From contig NZ_PIQF01000001.1 in NCBI RefSeq assembly GCF_003987275.1, positions 496,001-560,000 on the forward strand: DNA of 64,000 bases. The letters are read 5' to 3'. Positions within the stretch are counted from its first letter, which is position 1; each line of letters starts with the position of its first letter. Under the pieces are notes generated by a model. That model had not been told where the DNA came from and ran no database searches. It saw nothing but the letters and a program-made list of their open reading frames with translations. Positions 1-9,321 of the stretch are shown piece by piece. This stretch comes from Idiomarina seosinensis. Lineage in GTDB: Bacteria > Pseudomonadota > Gammaproteobacteria > Enterobacterales > Alteromonadaceae. The position numbers and the translations under genes are program-made.

Positions 1-957
1 TGTCGGCCTGGAATCGCGGCACTGCTTGAGGTCGCTGGACGCGACCGCCAACAATTACAAGCCACTGATCTTGGCTTCGCCTTAGCTCCCAGAATAAATG
101 CTGCCGGAAGGCTCGATGATATTAGTCTGGGGATCGAATGTTTATTAGCTGATGGAGAAAGAGCTGAGCAACTGGCTGGTGAGCTTGATCAATTGAACCG
201 TGAACGCCGTTCTATAGAGAGTGAAATGCGAGCGCATGCGGAGCAGATAATGTCTCAGTTGCAGCTTGATAACCAAGGGCAGTTGCCGGATCTGGTGAGT
301 CTCTATCAAGCGGATTGGCATGCCGGGGTTATTGGTATTGTTGCTGGTCGGGTGAAAGATACCGTTAACCGACCGGTGATTGTTTTTGCACAAGAGGACG
401 AGCGCACACTAAAAGGTTCAGCACGCTCTGTCAGCGGGCTGCATATTCGTGATTTGTTAGAACGCATCGACACGATTAAGCCAGGTCTAATAGAACGTTT
501 TGGTGGTCATGCAATGGCCGCCGGGCTCACTCTGCAACAGCAACATTTAGCGGAGTTTACGGAGCTAGCGCAGCAAGTCGCTGGTGAGTGGCTGACCGAT
601 GAGCAAAAAGAAGCCGTTTACTGGTCAGACGGAGAGCTTGCCGACGACCAGCTAAGCTTGAGCATGGTTGGACAACTGCAGCAGGCGGGTCCATGGGGAC
701 AAAAATTTCCGGAGCCGCAATTTGATGGTGTGTTTAGCTTGGTATCACAACGAATTGTCGGTAGTAATCACTTAAAGTTAGTCGTTAAAAGCCCAAGTGG
801 TGGTGTCTTCGACGCTATTGCTTTTAATGTTGATACTAACCAATGGCCGAACAATCAGGTGCTGCAGGTTGAACTGCTATACAAGCCGCAATTAAATCAC
901 TTCCGCGGTCGCACAAACATCCAGTTGTTGGTGGAGCAAATCCGCGCTTTACGGTAG
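1..957 (+). CDS. recJ: RecJ single-strand-specific 5'-3' exonuclease, C-terminal part (5' end outside window)
   Basis: The reading frame is open from base 1, so the gene begins upstream; about 318 C-terminal residues are visible. RecJ degrades single-stranded DNA 5' to 3' in recombination and mismatch repair. The frame opens with the RecJ-typical stretch containing LGFALAPRINAAGRLDD, part of the core, followed by the DHHA1 region with GRV and the glycine-rich RFGGHAMAAGL near the middle, and then the C-terminal OB-like domain. The catalytic DHH motifs lie upstream and cannot be seen. prfB follows 43 bp downstream, as in many gammaproteobacteria. Confidence 0.95.
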   Translation, partial: CRPGIAALLEVAGRDRQQLQATDLGFALAPRINAAGRLDDISLGIECLLADGERAEQLAGELDQLNRERRSIESEMRAHAEQIMSQLQLDNQGQLPDLVSLYQADWHAGVIGIVAGRVKDTVNRPVIVFAQEDERTLKGSARSVSGLHIRDLLERIDTIKPGLIERFGGHAMAAGLTLQQQHLAEFTELAQQVAGEWLTDEQKEAVYWSDGELADDQLSLSMVGQLQQAGPWGQKFPEPQFDGVFSLVSQRIVGSNHLKLVVKSPSGGVFDAIAFNVDTNQWPNNQVLQVELLYKPQLNHFRGRTNIQLLVEQIRALR

Positions 958-1000
958 ACTATGCGCTTCGAATTTTAGCGAATAGCTTGACAGGTGATGC

Positions 1001-2099
1001 ATGTTTGAAACGAACGCAACCTACAACGCGATAAAAGATATGCGCGAGCGCTCAGAGGCGCTTAGGGGGTATCTTTGACTACTCTACTAAGAAAGAGCGT
1101 TTAGAAGAGGTAACTCGTGAGCTCGAACAGCCCGAGATTTGGGACGATCCTCCAAAAGCACAGGCTTTAGGAAAAGAACGTGCGTCATTAGAGCAGATTA
1201 TTGAAACATTAGACAACCTATATCAAGGCTTGGATGATGTTGAAGGACTGGTCGACCTGGCGGTCGAAGCAGAAGATGAACAGACCTTTAACGAAGCTGA
1301 GCAGGAATTATCGCAACTGCTTACACAGTTAGAGCGGTTGGAATTTCGTCGTATGTTCTCGCGTGAAAATGATACCGCCGATTGTTATTTAGATATTCAG
1401 TCGGGGTCTGGTGGCACCGAAGCTCAGGACTGGGCGAATATGCTGTTGCGTATGTACTTGCGCTGGGCCGATGCGCATGGGTTTAATGTTGAAATTACCG
1501 AGTTATCCGAAGGCGAGGTAGCGGGGCTTAAATCTGCCACAGTGCGTATTGGTGGCGAATATGCCTACGGTTGGTTGCGCACTGAGACCGGCGTACATCG
1601 TTTGGTCCGAAAATCGCCATTTGATTCGGGCAACCGCCGACATACATCGTTTGCCTCGGTATTTGTCTACCCTGAGGTAGATGACGATATAGAAATTGAT
1701 ATTAATCCGGCTGATTTGCGAGTGGATACCTACCGAGCTTCTGGCGCGGGTGGTCAGCACGTTAACCGGACGGACTCGGCCGTTCGTATTACTCACGAGC
1801 CTTCGGGTATTGTGGTGCAATGTCAGAGCGACCGATCGCAGCATAAAAACCGTGACTCAGCAATGAAGCAGTTAAAAGCTAAATTGTTTGAAATGGAGCT
1901 GCAAAAACAGAATGAAGATAAGCAAGCACTGGAAGACAGCAAGTCAGATATCGGCTGGGGCAGTCAGATTCGATCCTACGTGCTTGATGATGCAAGAATT
2001 AAAGACCTACGTACCGGAGTAGAAAACCGCAATACCCAAGCGGTGCTAGATGGTGCACTAGATCCATTTTTAGAAGCTAGTTTAAAAAGCGGCTTATAA
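1001..2099 (+). CDS. prfB: Peptide chain release factor 2, expressed by programmed +1 frameshift
   Basis: RF2 recognises UGA and UAA stop codons and triggers peptide release on the ribosome. The gene is read as two joined segments, 1001-1075 and 1077-2099, giving 365 residues, the normal RF2 length. Codon 26 in the first frame is TGA; a +1 shift at CTT TGA C continues into the main frame. The stop-recognition tripeptide SPF falls at residues 205-207 and the catalytic GGQ at 250-252, the same numbering as in E. coli RF2. lysS follows 25 bp later, the usual partner. Confidence 0.97.
1065..1079 (+). promoter_or_regulatory. prfB programmed +1 frameshift site
   Basis: The bases read AGG GGG TAT CTT TGA C. 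AGGGGG is the internal Shine-Dalgarno-like element placed just before the slippery CTT and the in-frame TGA at 1076-1078. In known RF2 genes low RF2 lets the ribosome shift +1 and read GAC, which forms an autoregulatory loop. The elements and spacing match the E. coli site closely. Confidence 0.96.
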
Positions 2100-2124
2100 G
2101 CGACTGAACAGAGGAAGAGTAAGT

Positions 2125-3645
2125 ATGACCGATAAATCGCAATCACCCGATGTCGACGTCAATGAGCAAATTGCCCAGCGCAAGGCAAAACTGTCAGCGC
2201 TTCGCGACAAGGGAATTGCGTTTCCCAATGATTTTCGTCGCGACTCATTAGCGAGCGACTTACTGCAAGAATACGGCGAGGCCAGTAAAGAAGAGTTAGA
2301 GGCTCAGGGTGTTCGGGTAAAAGTTGCCGGACGTATGATGACCCGCCGGATTATGGGTAAAGCCAGCTTTGCTACAATCCAGGATATGAGTAGCCGTATT
2401 CAGCTTTATGTTGCTCGCGATAATTTGCCTGAAGGGCTCTATAACAGTGAGTTCAAAAAGTGGGATTTAGGCGATATTATTGGTGCCAGCGGTGTTTTAT
2501 TTAAGACAAACACCGGTGAATTAAGTGTTCAGGTCGATGATATACGTCTGTTAACCAAAGCCTTGCGCCCGTTACCTGATAAATTTCATGGTCTATCGGA
2601 TCAGGAAACCCGTTATCGTCAGCGGTACCTGGATTTGATCACGAATGAAGAATCGCGCAGTACCTTTTTTGTGCGCTCTAAAGTTATTGACTATATCCGT
2701 CGTTTCTTAAGTGAACGCCAGTTCCTGGAAGTCGAAACGCCGATGATGCAAACCATTCCTGGCGGAGCTGCGGCCCGGCCATTTTCAACGCACCATAATG
2801 CCTTGGATATGGAACTATTCTTACGTATCGCACCAGAGTTGTACCTTAAGCGGCTAGTGGTCGGTGGTTTCGAAAAAGTTTTCGAGATTAACCGTAACTT
2901 CCGTAACGAAGGCCTGTCGACCCGGCATAACCCAGAATTTACAATGTTGGAGTTCTACTGGGGATATGCTGACTACAATGACTTGATGGATCTTACCGAA
3001 GAAATGCTTCGTGGTGCTGCTGAATCAGTTCTGGGAACCTCAGTATTCACCAGCCAGGGCGTTGAATTTGACTTTGGCAAGCCGTTTGAGCGAATGACGG
3101 TACTTGAAGCGATTGTAAAATATATGCCGGATGTCACTATTGAGCAGTTACAAAGCCGTGAAAAAGCGTTGGAAATTGCCGAGCAGGTTGGTGTTCAAGT
3201 GCAACCGGCCTGGGGACTTGGGAAAATTCAGATTGAAATCTTTGAGACGGTGGCTGAACATCGCTTAATTCAACCGACTTTTATTACGGCCTATCCAGCT
3301 GAAGTTTCGCCGTTGGCACGCCGCAACGACGACGACCCATTTGTTACCGATCGGTTTGAATTTTTTGCTGGTGGTCGGGAGCTTGCAAACGGGTTTTCGG
3401 AGCTTAACGATGCTGAAGATCAGGCGCAGCGATTCCGTGATCAGGTAGAAGCAAAAGAAGCCGGTGACGATGAAGCGATGTTTTACGATGAAGACTATGT
3501 GACCGCGCTGGAGCACGGTATGCCGCCAACTGCCGGTGAAGGCATTGGTATTGACCGATTAGTGATGCTACTGACCGACTCTCCGTCAATTAGGGACGTG
3601 TTATTGTTCCCGCACATGCGGCCTAAAACAAATCCAAATAACTAG
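2125..3645 (+). CDS. lysS: Lysyl-tRNA synthetase, class II
   Basis: Charges tRNA-Lys with lysine in the cytoplasm. The 506 residues match the family length. An N-terminal OB-fold anticodon-binding domain (about residues 65-150) precedes the class II catalytic core: motif 2 is visible as [20 protein letters not shown], and motif 3 near the C-terminus as [23 protein letters not shown] upstream of the ATG is a good ribosome site. The gene lies 25 bp after prfB and ends at a strong terminator. Confidence 0.97.
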   Translation: MTDKSQSPDVDVNEQIAQRKAKLSALRDKGIAFPNDFRRDSLASDLLQEYGEASKEELEAQGVRVKVAGRMMTRRIMGKASFATIQDMSSRIQLYVARDNLPEGLYNSEFKKWDLGDIIGASGVLFKTNTGELSVQVDDIRLLTKALRPLPDKFHGLSDQETRYRQRYLDLITNEESRSTFFVRSKVIDYIRRFLSERQFLEVETPMMQTIPGGAAARPFSTHHNALDMELFLRIAPELYLKRLVVGGFEKVFEINRNFRNEGLSTRHNPEFTMLEFYWGYADYNDLMDLTEEMLRGAAESVLGTSVFTSQGVEFDFGKPFERMTVLEAIVKYMPDVTIEQLQSREKALEIAEQVGVQVQPAWGLGKIQIEIFETVAEHRLIQPTFITAYPAEVSPLARRNDDDPFVTDRFEFFAGGRELANGFSELNDAEDQAQRFRDQVEAKEAGDDEAMFYDEDYVTALEHGMPPTAGEGIGIDRLVMLLTDSPSIRDVLLFPHMRPKTNPNN

Positions 3646-3650
3646 TATAA

Positions 3651-3680
3651 AAAGGCCACCTTCGGGTGGCCTTTGATTTT
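3651..3680 (+). terminator. Rho-independent terminator after lysS
   Basis: A perfect 10-bp stem (aaaggccacc / ggtggccttt) closes a TTCG tetraloop and is followed by a T-rich run. It would end the recJ-prfB-lysS transcript. Confidence 0.93.
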
Positions 3681-3781
3681 TCAGCGGTTTTTAAAAAATC
3701 CTCAAGAAAATTGGTAAAAATGCTGATAATAGTTCACAGTTCTGTATAGTTGAACATTCACTCAGCAGGATAAAGGCCGCT

Positions 3782-4261
3782 ATGCATCATATCGAATTCG
3801 ATACCCAGTTGGGACATATGGTTGCCATTGCAGATGGTTGCTATTTGACCGGGCTGTACTATCGAGATCAAAAAAACCTACCGGATTTATCGATTTCTAA
3901 ACCTGATAATCGTCATCCCGTATTGCAACAAACTCAGCAACAGTTAGAACAGTATTTTTCCGGTATGCGGCAGCGCTTTAGTATCCCGTTGCGCGTTCAG
4001 GCTACTGAATTTCAACAACAAGTGTTGGCTCAACTGCAACAAATTGAACCTGGTAAAACGGTTTCTTATAAGACTATTGCCAATGCCATTGAGCGACCCA
4101 ATAGTGTCAGAGCTGTGGCCAATGCGATTGCCAGAAACCCTTTGATTATTGTTATTCCCTGCCACCGGGTAATCGGGATAAAGGGCGAGATAAAAGGTTT
4201 TGCTGCAGGTATAGAGAGGAAAAAGGCGTTGCTTGACCAGGAAGGTTGCTGGGCTTCTTAA
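3782..4261 (+). CDS. ogt: Methylated-DNA-protein cysteine S-methyltransferase (Ogt type)
   Basis: Suicide repair protein that moves alkyl groups from O6-alkylguanine (and O4-alkylthymine) to its own cysteine. The 159 residues comprise a variable N-terminal domain and the conserved DNA-binding domain. The acceptor motif IPCHRVIG places the active cysteine at residue 127, and the helix-turn-helix with the arginine finger is seen in SVRAVANAIARNP. The length and lack of an AraC-like part favour Ogt over Ada. The gene stands alone, with terminators on both sides. Confidence 0.92.
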   Translation: MHHIEFDTQLGHMVAIADGCYLTGLYYRDQKNLPDLSISKPDNRHPVLQQTQQQLEQYFSGMRQRFSIPLRVQATEFQQQVLAQLQQIEPGKTVSYKTIANAIERPNSVRAVANAIARNPLIIVIPCHRVIGIKGEIKGFAAGIERKKALLDQEGCWAS

Positions 4262-4270
4262 TCGAGGGCA

Positions 4271-4311
4271 TAAAAAAGCCCGTTATTAACGAGTAATAAA
4301 CGGGCTTTTAA
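4271..4311. terminator. Bidirectional terminator between ogt and slyD
   Basis: An inverted repeat with arms aaaagcccgttatta and taataaacgggctttt (one bulged A) is flanked by A and T runs. It sits between two converging genes and can serve both. Confidence 0.85.
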
Positions 4312-4329
4312 CGGTTTTAAATCAATTAA

Positions 4330-4812
4330 TTAATGATCTTCGCCGTCAGTGTGAACATGACCGTGCTCAAGCTCTTGCTCTGTCGCGTCACGAACTTCAA
4401 CAACTTCTACGTCAAAGTTCAGGTCAGTACCCGCTAATGGATGGTTACCATCAACAGTAACTTCATCGTCGTTCACTTCTACGATAACAACAGACTGGTC
4501 GCCTTGATCAGTGCTGGCACGGAACTGCATACCAGGTTGCACTTCGTTATCGCCGAATAGGTTGCGTGGAACAGTTTGAATCAAACCGTCGTGACGTTCG
4601 CCATACGCTTCTTCTGGTTTAACTTCTGCAGTGAACTTATCACCTTGAGTTTTACCTTCCAGAGCATTTTCCAAACCTGGAATTAGCATGCCACGGCCGT
4701 GAATGAAAGTTAGAGGATTGCCTTCCTTTGACTGATCTAAAGTCTGGCCTTCCGCCGTTTTTACGGTGTAGTGAATACCCACAACTTTGTCTTGGGCAAT
4801 TGCTTCGCTCAT
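4330..4812 (-). CDS. slyD: FKBP-type peptidyl-prolyl isomerase, SlyD family
   Basis: A cytoplasmic prolyl isomerase and chaperone; in E. coli SlyD also binds nickel and helps hydrogenase maturation. The 160 residues carry the FKBP core, split by an insert-in-flap domain (about residues 70-125), with the SlyD signature DGNHPLAGTDLNFDVEVVEV. The C-terminal tail is short (HGHVHTDGEDH, four His, no Cys), unlike the long His/Cys-rich metal tail of E. coli SlyD, so metal delivery is doubtful. It follows ygfZ by 6 bp and is probably cotranscribed with it. Confidence 0.9.
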   Translation of the reverse strand: MSEAIAQDKVVGIHYTVKTAEGQTLDQSKEGNPLTFIHGRGMLIPGLENALEGKTQGDKFTAEVKPEEAYGERHDGLIQTVPRNLFGDNEVQPGMQFRASTDQGDQSVVIVEVNDDEVTVDGNHPLAGTDLNFDVEVVEVRDATEQELEHGHVHTDGEDH

Positions 4813-4818
4813 ATTTGG

Positions 4819-5715
4819 TTAACCTAATTGATACGGCAGTGAGTGTATTTCCAAGAGACTTGCGTCGTCACCTCGAACTCGTATTGAAGTCTCCTGCTCT
4901 ATATCGCTAGGGAGCACCGCCAATAGGTCCTGCAGTTGTTCGGAACGGTTCACTGCCATAATGACCGTTCCTGCTCGACGCCAATTTTCGCCAACTTGTC
5001 GTTCAAGTTCAGTGCCAGGCTTTACTGCTTGTGCCTGTCCACTAAGCCGGAACAAAGCTCGCTTTTGCTTACCCAAATATTTCATTCGGGCAATAGTCTC
5101 TTGGCCGATATAACATCCTTTGTCAAAACTGACTCCGTCCAGCGCCTGAATATTCAACATTTGCGGCACAAATTGTTGGCTATTTTCAGCCGTTAATTGC
5201 GGACGAACTCGTTCAATTTCCAACGCATCCCAGTAGAGTTGCGAATAATCCGTAGAAATTGGTGTAGGACTCAGAAGCAAATATTGCAACGGTTCTGAAC
5301 CTACCTTAATGATAATCGTATCATCGTTTTGATCAGTGATAACTTGATCTGCCTGTGTGCCAAACACACCGGCAAGAGTCCAATTATCGCTAACATCTTC
5401 TAGCGTAACCTGGTTAAAGACACCGTACTTTTTAAACTGTGCTAAAGAACCAGCCACCGCACTGCGGTGCATGATCAACAAGAAAGATGCTTGCCATGGC
5501 ACCAACCAAAACACACTAAATGCTTTGCCGGTCGGGTCGCAGTGCGCTCCGTAGACAAACGACTGCTGCTCTAATAGCTGCAGGTCGCAGGTCAACTGAC
5601 CTTGCAAAAAGCTGTTTGCATCGTCGCCACTGACTTGGATGATACCATAGTCATCGAGTTTTGCCGAAACGCACTCTGGTGGCTGCTCTACAAATGGTTG
5701 ATTGAGTGCAATCAC
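4819..5715 (-). CDS. ygfZ: YgfZ folate-binding protein (Fe-S/tRNA modification accessory factor)
   Basis: A GcvT-like folate-binding protein that supports assembly or repair of certain Fe-S enzymes, such as MiaB, in E. coli. The diagnostic motif KGCYIGQE appears about two thirds along the 298-residue protein, with the conserved cysteine. It is transcribed away from sdhE across a 76-bp gap, a widespread gammaproteobacterial arrangement, and leads into slyD. Confidence 0.93.
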   Translation of the reverse strand: MIALNQPFVEQPPECVSAKLDDYGIIQVSGDDANSFLQGQLTCDLQLLEQQSFVYGAHCDPTGKAFSVFWLVPWQASFLLIMHRSAVAGSLAQFKKYGVFNQVTLEDVSDNWTLAGVFGTQADQVITDQNDDTIIIKVGSEPLQYLLLSPTPISTDYSQLYWDALEIERVRPQLTAENSQQFVPQMLNIQALDGVSFDKGCYIGQETIARMKYLGKQKRALFRLSGQAQAVKPGTELERQVGENWRRAGTVIMAVNRSEQLQDLLAVLPSDIEQETSIRVRGDDASLLEIHSLPYQLG

Positions 5716-5791
5716 AATAGCTCCTTATTGATTCACTTCATGCTAATATTAGGGCACTGATTTATTTTTCAAGGTTGATGCTGGAGAATTC

Positions 5792-6064
5792 ATGCTGCCA
5801 TTAAAACAATCCGAAGAAGCGCTAAAAGATAAACGCCGGTTAAAGTGGGCTTGTCGCCGCGGCATGCTGGAGCTAGACGTTCTGTTTGAACCTTTTGTAG
5901 AACAAGCTTACGACGAACTTAGTGAACAACAAAAAGCAGTATTTAGACGTCTTGTTACGTGTGATGATCCTGATTTATTTGCCTGGTTTATGGGGCATAA
6001 AGAGTGTCCCGAGCCAGAGTTAAAAAGTATGATCGAGTTCATGCTGTCGCGAGTAAAAGTTTAA
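5792..6064 (+). CDS. sdhE: SdhE, FAD assembly factor for succinate dehydrogenase (antitoxin CptB family)
   Basis: A small cytoplasmic protein that promotes covalent attachment of FAD to SdhA and FrdA. The 90 residues show the family motif RGxxE as R23-G24-M-L-E27, followed by the helical core with LFEPFVEQAY. It was earlier described as the antitoxin CptB. A short YgfX-like gene follows 6 bp later, the usual partner. nadB and the rpoE operon downstream complete a conserved neighbourhood. Confidence 0.95.
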   Translation: MLPLKQSEEALKDKRRLKWACRRGMLELDVLFEPFVEQAYDELSEQQKAVFRRLVTCDDPDLFAWFMGHKECPEPELKSMIEFMLSRVKV

Positions 6065-6070
6065 TTTGGG

Positions 6071-6325
6071 TTGATGCATAGATTTCGGCCAGCACACCCG
6101 CACAAGCTATTGTCAATCAGTGATGATGGTGAGCAGTGGCTGTTAAACGAACAACAACTGCAGTTGTGCGGCAAGGCCCTGGTGCTTTGGCGCTGGGCGG
6201 TAATTGTGCCGCTGGCCGCGGAACCTTTGCGACAGCGACATTGGTTATGGCTCTGGTGGTTTCAGTTGCCAGCTCAGGAGCTGGCACTGATACGATTGTT
6301 AGCGAGTTGTGGCGTCCGGTATTAA
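6071..6325 (+). CDS. Short YgfX-like protein (partner of SdhE), apparently lacking its membrane half
   Basis: The position straight after sdhE is that of ygfX (cptA). The 84 residues resemble only the C-terminal cytoplasmic half of YgfX: a hydrophobic/basic strand pattern with [13 protein letters not shown] and [14 protein letters not shown]. Family members are normally about 135 residues and begin with two membrane helices, absent here. The start is TTG at 6071 or ATG at 6074. The end overlaps the 3' end of nadB by 27 bp. It may be a genuinely short member or a decaying gene; the assignment rests largely on position. Confidence 0.55.
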   Translation: MMHRFRPAHPHKLLSISDDGEQWLLNEQQLQLCGKALVLWRWAVIVPLAAEPLRQRHWLWLWWFQLPAQELALIRLLASCGVRY

Positions 6326-7909
6326 ACGAGTCGGTTTGGCTTGTGGCAGTAACTCTGGATAATCCAGTATATAGTGCAATCCGCGACTTTCCTTACGGCT
6401 CATAGCACTGCGCACAATCAGCTCTGCAACTTGCACCAGGTTACGTAACTCCAGTAGGTTATTGCTCACTCTAAAGTTGGAATAATAGTCACTGATTTCT
6501 TGCTGCAACAACTGAATTCTATGTAGCGCCCGCTCCAGTCGTTTACTGGTTCTTACAATACCAACGTAATCCCACATAAATAACCTAAGTTCGTGCCAGT
6601 TGTGTTGAATCACGACTTCTTCATCTGAATTGCTAACCTTACTTTCATCCCAAGCTGGTATATTGCTTAATGGCGCGGCACCAGGGCCTTTCGATAGGAT
6701 ATGTTGCGATGCGGCACGGGCAAACACCAGACATTCAAGTAACGAATTACTGGCCATGCGGTTTGCGCCGTGCAACCCGGTATAAGCTACTTCACCGACC
6801 GCATAAAGCCCCGGTAAATCGGTTTCGGCATTTAAATTTGTGGTGACACCACCACAGGTATAGTGAGCTGCTGGAACAACCGGCATAGGATCTTTACTAA
6901 TGTCGATGCCTAATTCGAGGCACTTTTTGTAAATGGTCGGGAAGTGCTGTTGGATAAACTCTACAGACTGATGCGAGATGTCTAAATACATGCAGTCAGC
7001 CCCTAACCGTTTCATTTCATAATCGATGGCGCGGGCAACGACATCACGCGGCGCTAATTCGGCCAATTCATGAAAGCCATCCATAAAGCGACTGCCGTCG
7101 GGACGACGCAGCAGAGCTCCTTCACCACGCAAGGCTTCTGTCAGCAGGAAGCTATGCGCGTTAGGGTGAAACAAGCAAGTTGGATGAAACTGGTTAAATT
7201 CCATATTAGTGACACTGCAACCTGCGCGCCAGGCCATAGCGATGCCATCGCCACTGGCAATGTCGGGATTACTGGTATACTGATAAACTTTGCTGGCACC
7301 GCCTGTAGCTAGCACGACATAGCGAGCTGAGGCCGTTTCAACTTGCTCTTGCTTACGGTTCCATAGATAAGCTCCGTAACAGCCGTTAGCTTTGTTGATG
7401 CGTTGTCCAGTGATTAAATCGACCGCATTAAAACGTTCCAGTACAGTAATATTCGGGTGCTGTAGAACTTTTTCCTGTAGTGTGGTCTGAACAGCACGAC
7501 CGGTGGCATCGGCAGCATGTAGAATGCGTCTGTGGCTATGACCACCTTCTCGGTTCAAATGGTACTCAGGCTTACTTTTGTCAGAACCGACTTGATCAAA
7601 GCCGACACCGGCTTCGATGAGCCACTGGAGAGCATCGCGAGCATTGCTCGTAGTAAATTTAACGGCATCGCGGTCACATAAGCCTGCGCCGGCATTTAAG
7701 GTGTCTTCAATGTGACTTTCGACGCTATCATTTTCGTCGAATACGGCGGCAATACCGCCTTGAGCATAGTAGGTAGAGCCTTCGGTTAACGGGCCTTTAC
7801 TGACGACGATAACGCTAACATGGTCTGCCAGTTGTAAAGCAGTGGTCAAACCGGCTGCCCCGGAACCAATAACCAGGACATCTGATTGATAATTTGCTGC
7901 AGGTTCCAT
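6299..7909 (-). CDS. nadB: L-aspartate oxidase
   Basis: FAD enzyme that oxidises L-aspartate to iminoaspartate, the first step of de novo NAD synthesis, acting with NadA. The 536 residues begin with the dinucleotide-binding motif [18 protein letters not shown]; the family stretch [12 protein letters not shown] follows near residue 50, with the substrate region HYTCGGV and the fumarate-reductase-like [18 protein letters not shown] later. The start ATG is 145 bp from the divergent rpoE. Its order next to rpoE is conserved in gammaproteobacteria. Confidence 0.97.
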   Translation of the reverse strand: MEPAANYQSDVLVIGSGAAGLTTALQLADHVSVIVVSKGPLTEGSTYYAQGGIAAVFDENDSVESHIEDTLNAGAGLCDRDAVKFTTSNARDALQWLIEAGVGFDQVGSDKSKPEYHLNREGGHSHRRILHAADATGRAVQTTLQEKVLQHPNITVLERFNAVDLITGQRINKANGCYGAYLWNRKQEQVETASARYVVLATGGASKVYQYTSNPDIASGDGIAMAWRAGCSVTNMEFNQFHPTCLFHPNAHSFLLTEALRGEGALLRRPDGSRFMDGFHELAELAPRDVVARAIDYEMKRLGADCMYLDISHQSVEFIQQHFPTIYKKCLELGIDISKDPMPVVPAAHYTCGGVTTNLNAETDLPGLYAVGEVAYTGLHGANRMASNSLLECLVFARAASQHILSKGPGAAPLSNIPAWDESKVSNSDEEVVIQHNWHELRLFMWDYVGIVRTSKRLERALHRIQLLQQEISDYYSNFRVSNNLLELRNLVQVAELIVRSAMSRKESRGLHYILDYPELLPQAKPTRLIPDATTR

Positions 7910-7962
7910 AAAGTACTCATAAAGAATTTTGCCTGATTTTACGCATTCACTAAAATTTTTGC

Positions 7963-7989
7963 GAACTTTTTACGTTGAGGTCTGTCACA
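7963..7989 (+). promoter_or_regulatory. Possible sigma-E promoter of rpoE (autoregulatory)
   Basis: GAACTT at 7963-7968 matches the sigma-E -35 element; 16 bp later TCACA (7985-7989) is a partial match to the TCTGA or TCAAA type -10. The position, about 65 bp before the rpoE start, fits autoregulation known for rpoE. The -10 is imperfect. Confidence 0.42.
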
Positions 7990-8054
7990 GTTTGTAACAA
8001 AAGCGACGGGCCGTCAGTTCAAGCAGTTCCTTAAGCTAGGGAGAACCGGCTCGG

Positions 8055-8633
8055 ATGAGCGAACAGTTATCAGATCAACAATTAGTTGAAAAAGTACAAC
8101 AAGGAGATAACCGAGCGTTTGATTTGCTGGTAAAAAAATATCAGCACAAGGTAATGAGCTTAATTTCTCGTTATGTCAAACAGCCGGGCGATGTCGCTGA
8201 TGTAGCTCAGGAAGCCTTTATCAAAGCATACAGAGCGCTTCCTAAGTTTCGTGGTGATAGTGCGTTTTACACTTGGTTGTATCGAATCGCTGTGAATACG
8301 GCGAAAAACTATTTAGTCTCGCAGGGACGAAAACCGCCGTCGTCAGACGTTGATGTACAAGACGCCGAGTACTTAGAAGGTGCGGGGGCTCTGAAAGATA
8401 GCACAACACCAGAAAGACAGTTATTAACCGACGAAATTCAGACGGTGGTGTTGAAAGCGATTGACGAATTGCCAGAGGATTTACGCCGAGCCATTACCTT
8501 AAGAGAAATAGAAGGGCTTGGTTATGAAGAGATTGCAATAGAGATGGACTGCCCGATAGGCACCGTAAGATCACGTATCTTTCGCGCTCGGGAAGCTATC
8601 GATAACCAGTTACGGCCGTTGCTAGAACGGTAA
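8055..8633 (+). CDS. rpoE: RNA polymerase sigma-E factor (extracytoplasmic stress)
   Basis: ECF sigma factor that directs transcription of outer-membrane-protein folding genes under envelope stress. The 192 residues contain region 2 (DVAQEAFIKAYRALPKF, about residues 55-72) and region 4 (LPEDLRRAITLREIEGLGYEEIA with the helix-turn-helix to about residue 180). It heads the four-gene cluster with its anti-sigma factor and regulators, spaced 17, 17 and 4 bp, indicating one operon. Confidence 0.97.
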   Translation: MSEQLSDQQLVEKVQQGDNRAFDLLVKKYQHKVMSLISRYVKQPGDVADVAQEAFIKAYRALPKFRGDSAFYTWLYRIAVNTAKNYLVSQGRKPPSSDVDVQDAEYLEGAGALKDSTTPERQLLTDEIQTVVLKAIDELPEDLRRAITLREIEGLGYEEIAIEMDCPIGTVRSRIFRAREAIDNQLRPLLER

Positions 8634-8650
8634 TTTATAGAGGGTTAATT

Positions 8651-9304
8651 ATGTCTCAGGACAATATGTCTAAAGACGAAAAAAATTCGCCAGAAGTAGA
8701 GGCAACATCAGCACTTTTTGATGGCGAAGTGGCGGATTGCGCGTCGCTAGACGATTGGTTGGACAACACTGAGAATACTGAGCGTTGGCACCGTTATAGT
8801 ATTATTAGCAGTAGTCTGAAAGGTGATCTGGCAGAGGTTGCTCACATCGATATCAGCGCCAGGGTTAGCGCGTCGATTGATGATGAGAGCTCAGCAAAAG
8901 TGGTACGCACGTCCTTTAGCAGTCGCTCTGCAGCTGCGCGTAAAGCGGCTGCGCGGTGGCTCCAGCCTGCCGGCAAAGCGGCGGTGGCAGCCGGTGTGGC
9001 GGTTGTTGCGGTACTTACGGTACAAACGTACCAACAGCCTGCTTCGGTGCCATCCGCAGAAGAACCTGCTTTCATGACTGCGCCAATAGGAGGACGTCAG
9101 CCGGTCAGCTACAGTCCATCGGCTAACACTACTTCCGCTGATCAACAGCAGCAGCAAGCAAGAGAGTCGCAGCTAAGGCGTCAGGCTCAGTCATATTTAA
9201 TTGACCATCAACAGCAGCTAATGATTGTTGAGGGTAAAGCCAATCAAACCCGTAGCGATAAGAACGAGAGTCCTGAATCACAGCAAAAAGACGGCTCGCA
9301 ATAA
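8651..9304 (+). CDS. rseA: Anti-sigma-E factor RseA
   Basis: Inner-membrane protein whose cytoplasmic N-terminus holds RpoE inactive until DegS and RseP cleave it. In 217 residues the N-terminal domain shows SALFDGEVAD and WHRYSIISSSLKGD, typical of RseA. A single membrane segment (about residues 112-127, AAVAAGVAVVAVLTV) follows, then a low-complexity, Gln-rich periplasmic tail. The sequence is divergent but the position between rpoE and rseB is decisive. Confidence 0.93.
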   Translation: MSQDNMSKDEKNSPEVEATSALFDGEVADCASLDDWLDNTENTERWHRYSIISSSLKGDLAEVAHIDISARVSASIDDESSAKVVRTSFSSRSAAARKAAARWLQPAGKAAVAAGVAVVAVLTVQTYQQPASVPSAEEPAFMTAPIGGRQPVSYSPSANTTSADQQQQQARESQLRRQAQSYLIDHQQQLMIVEGKANQTRSDKNESPESQQKDGSQ

Positions 9305-9321
9305 TAACGGAGTAGGATGTA

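Noticed and set aside
6136-6405. Second open frame of 89 codons over the ygfX-like gene
   Set aside because: It overlaps the better-placed frame starting at 6071 and the nadB end, has no family likeness and no ribosome site.
8842-9157. Two minus-strand open frames opposite rseA
   Set aside because: They mirror the biased Ala/Gln/Arg-rich coding of rseA and resemble nothing; shadow frames.
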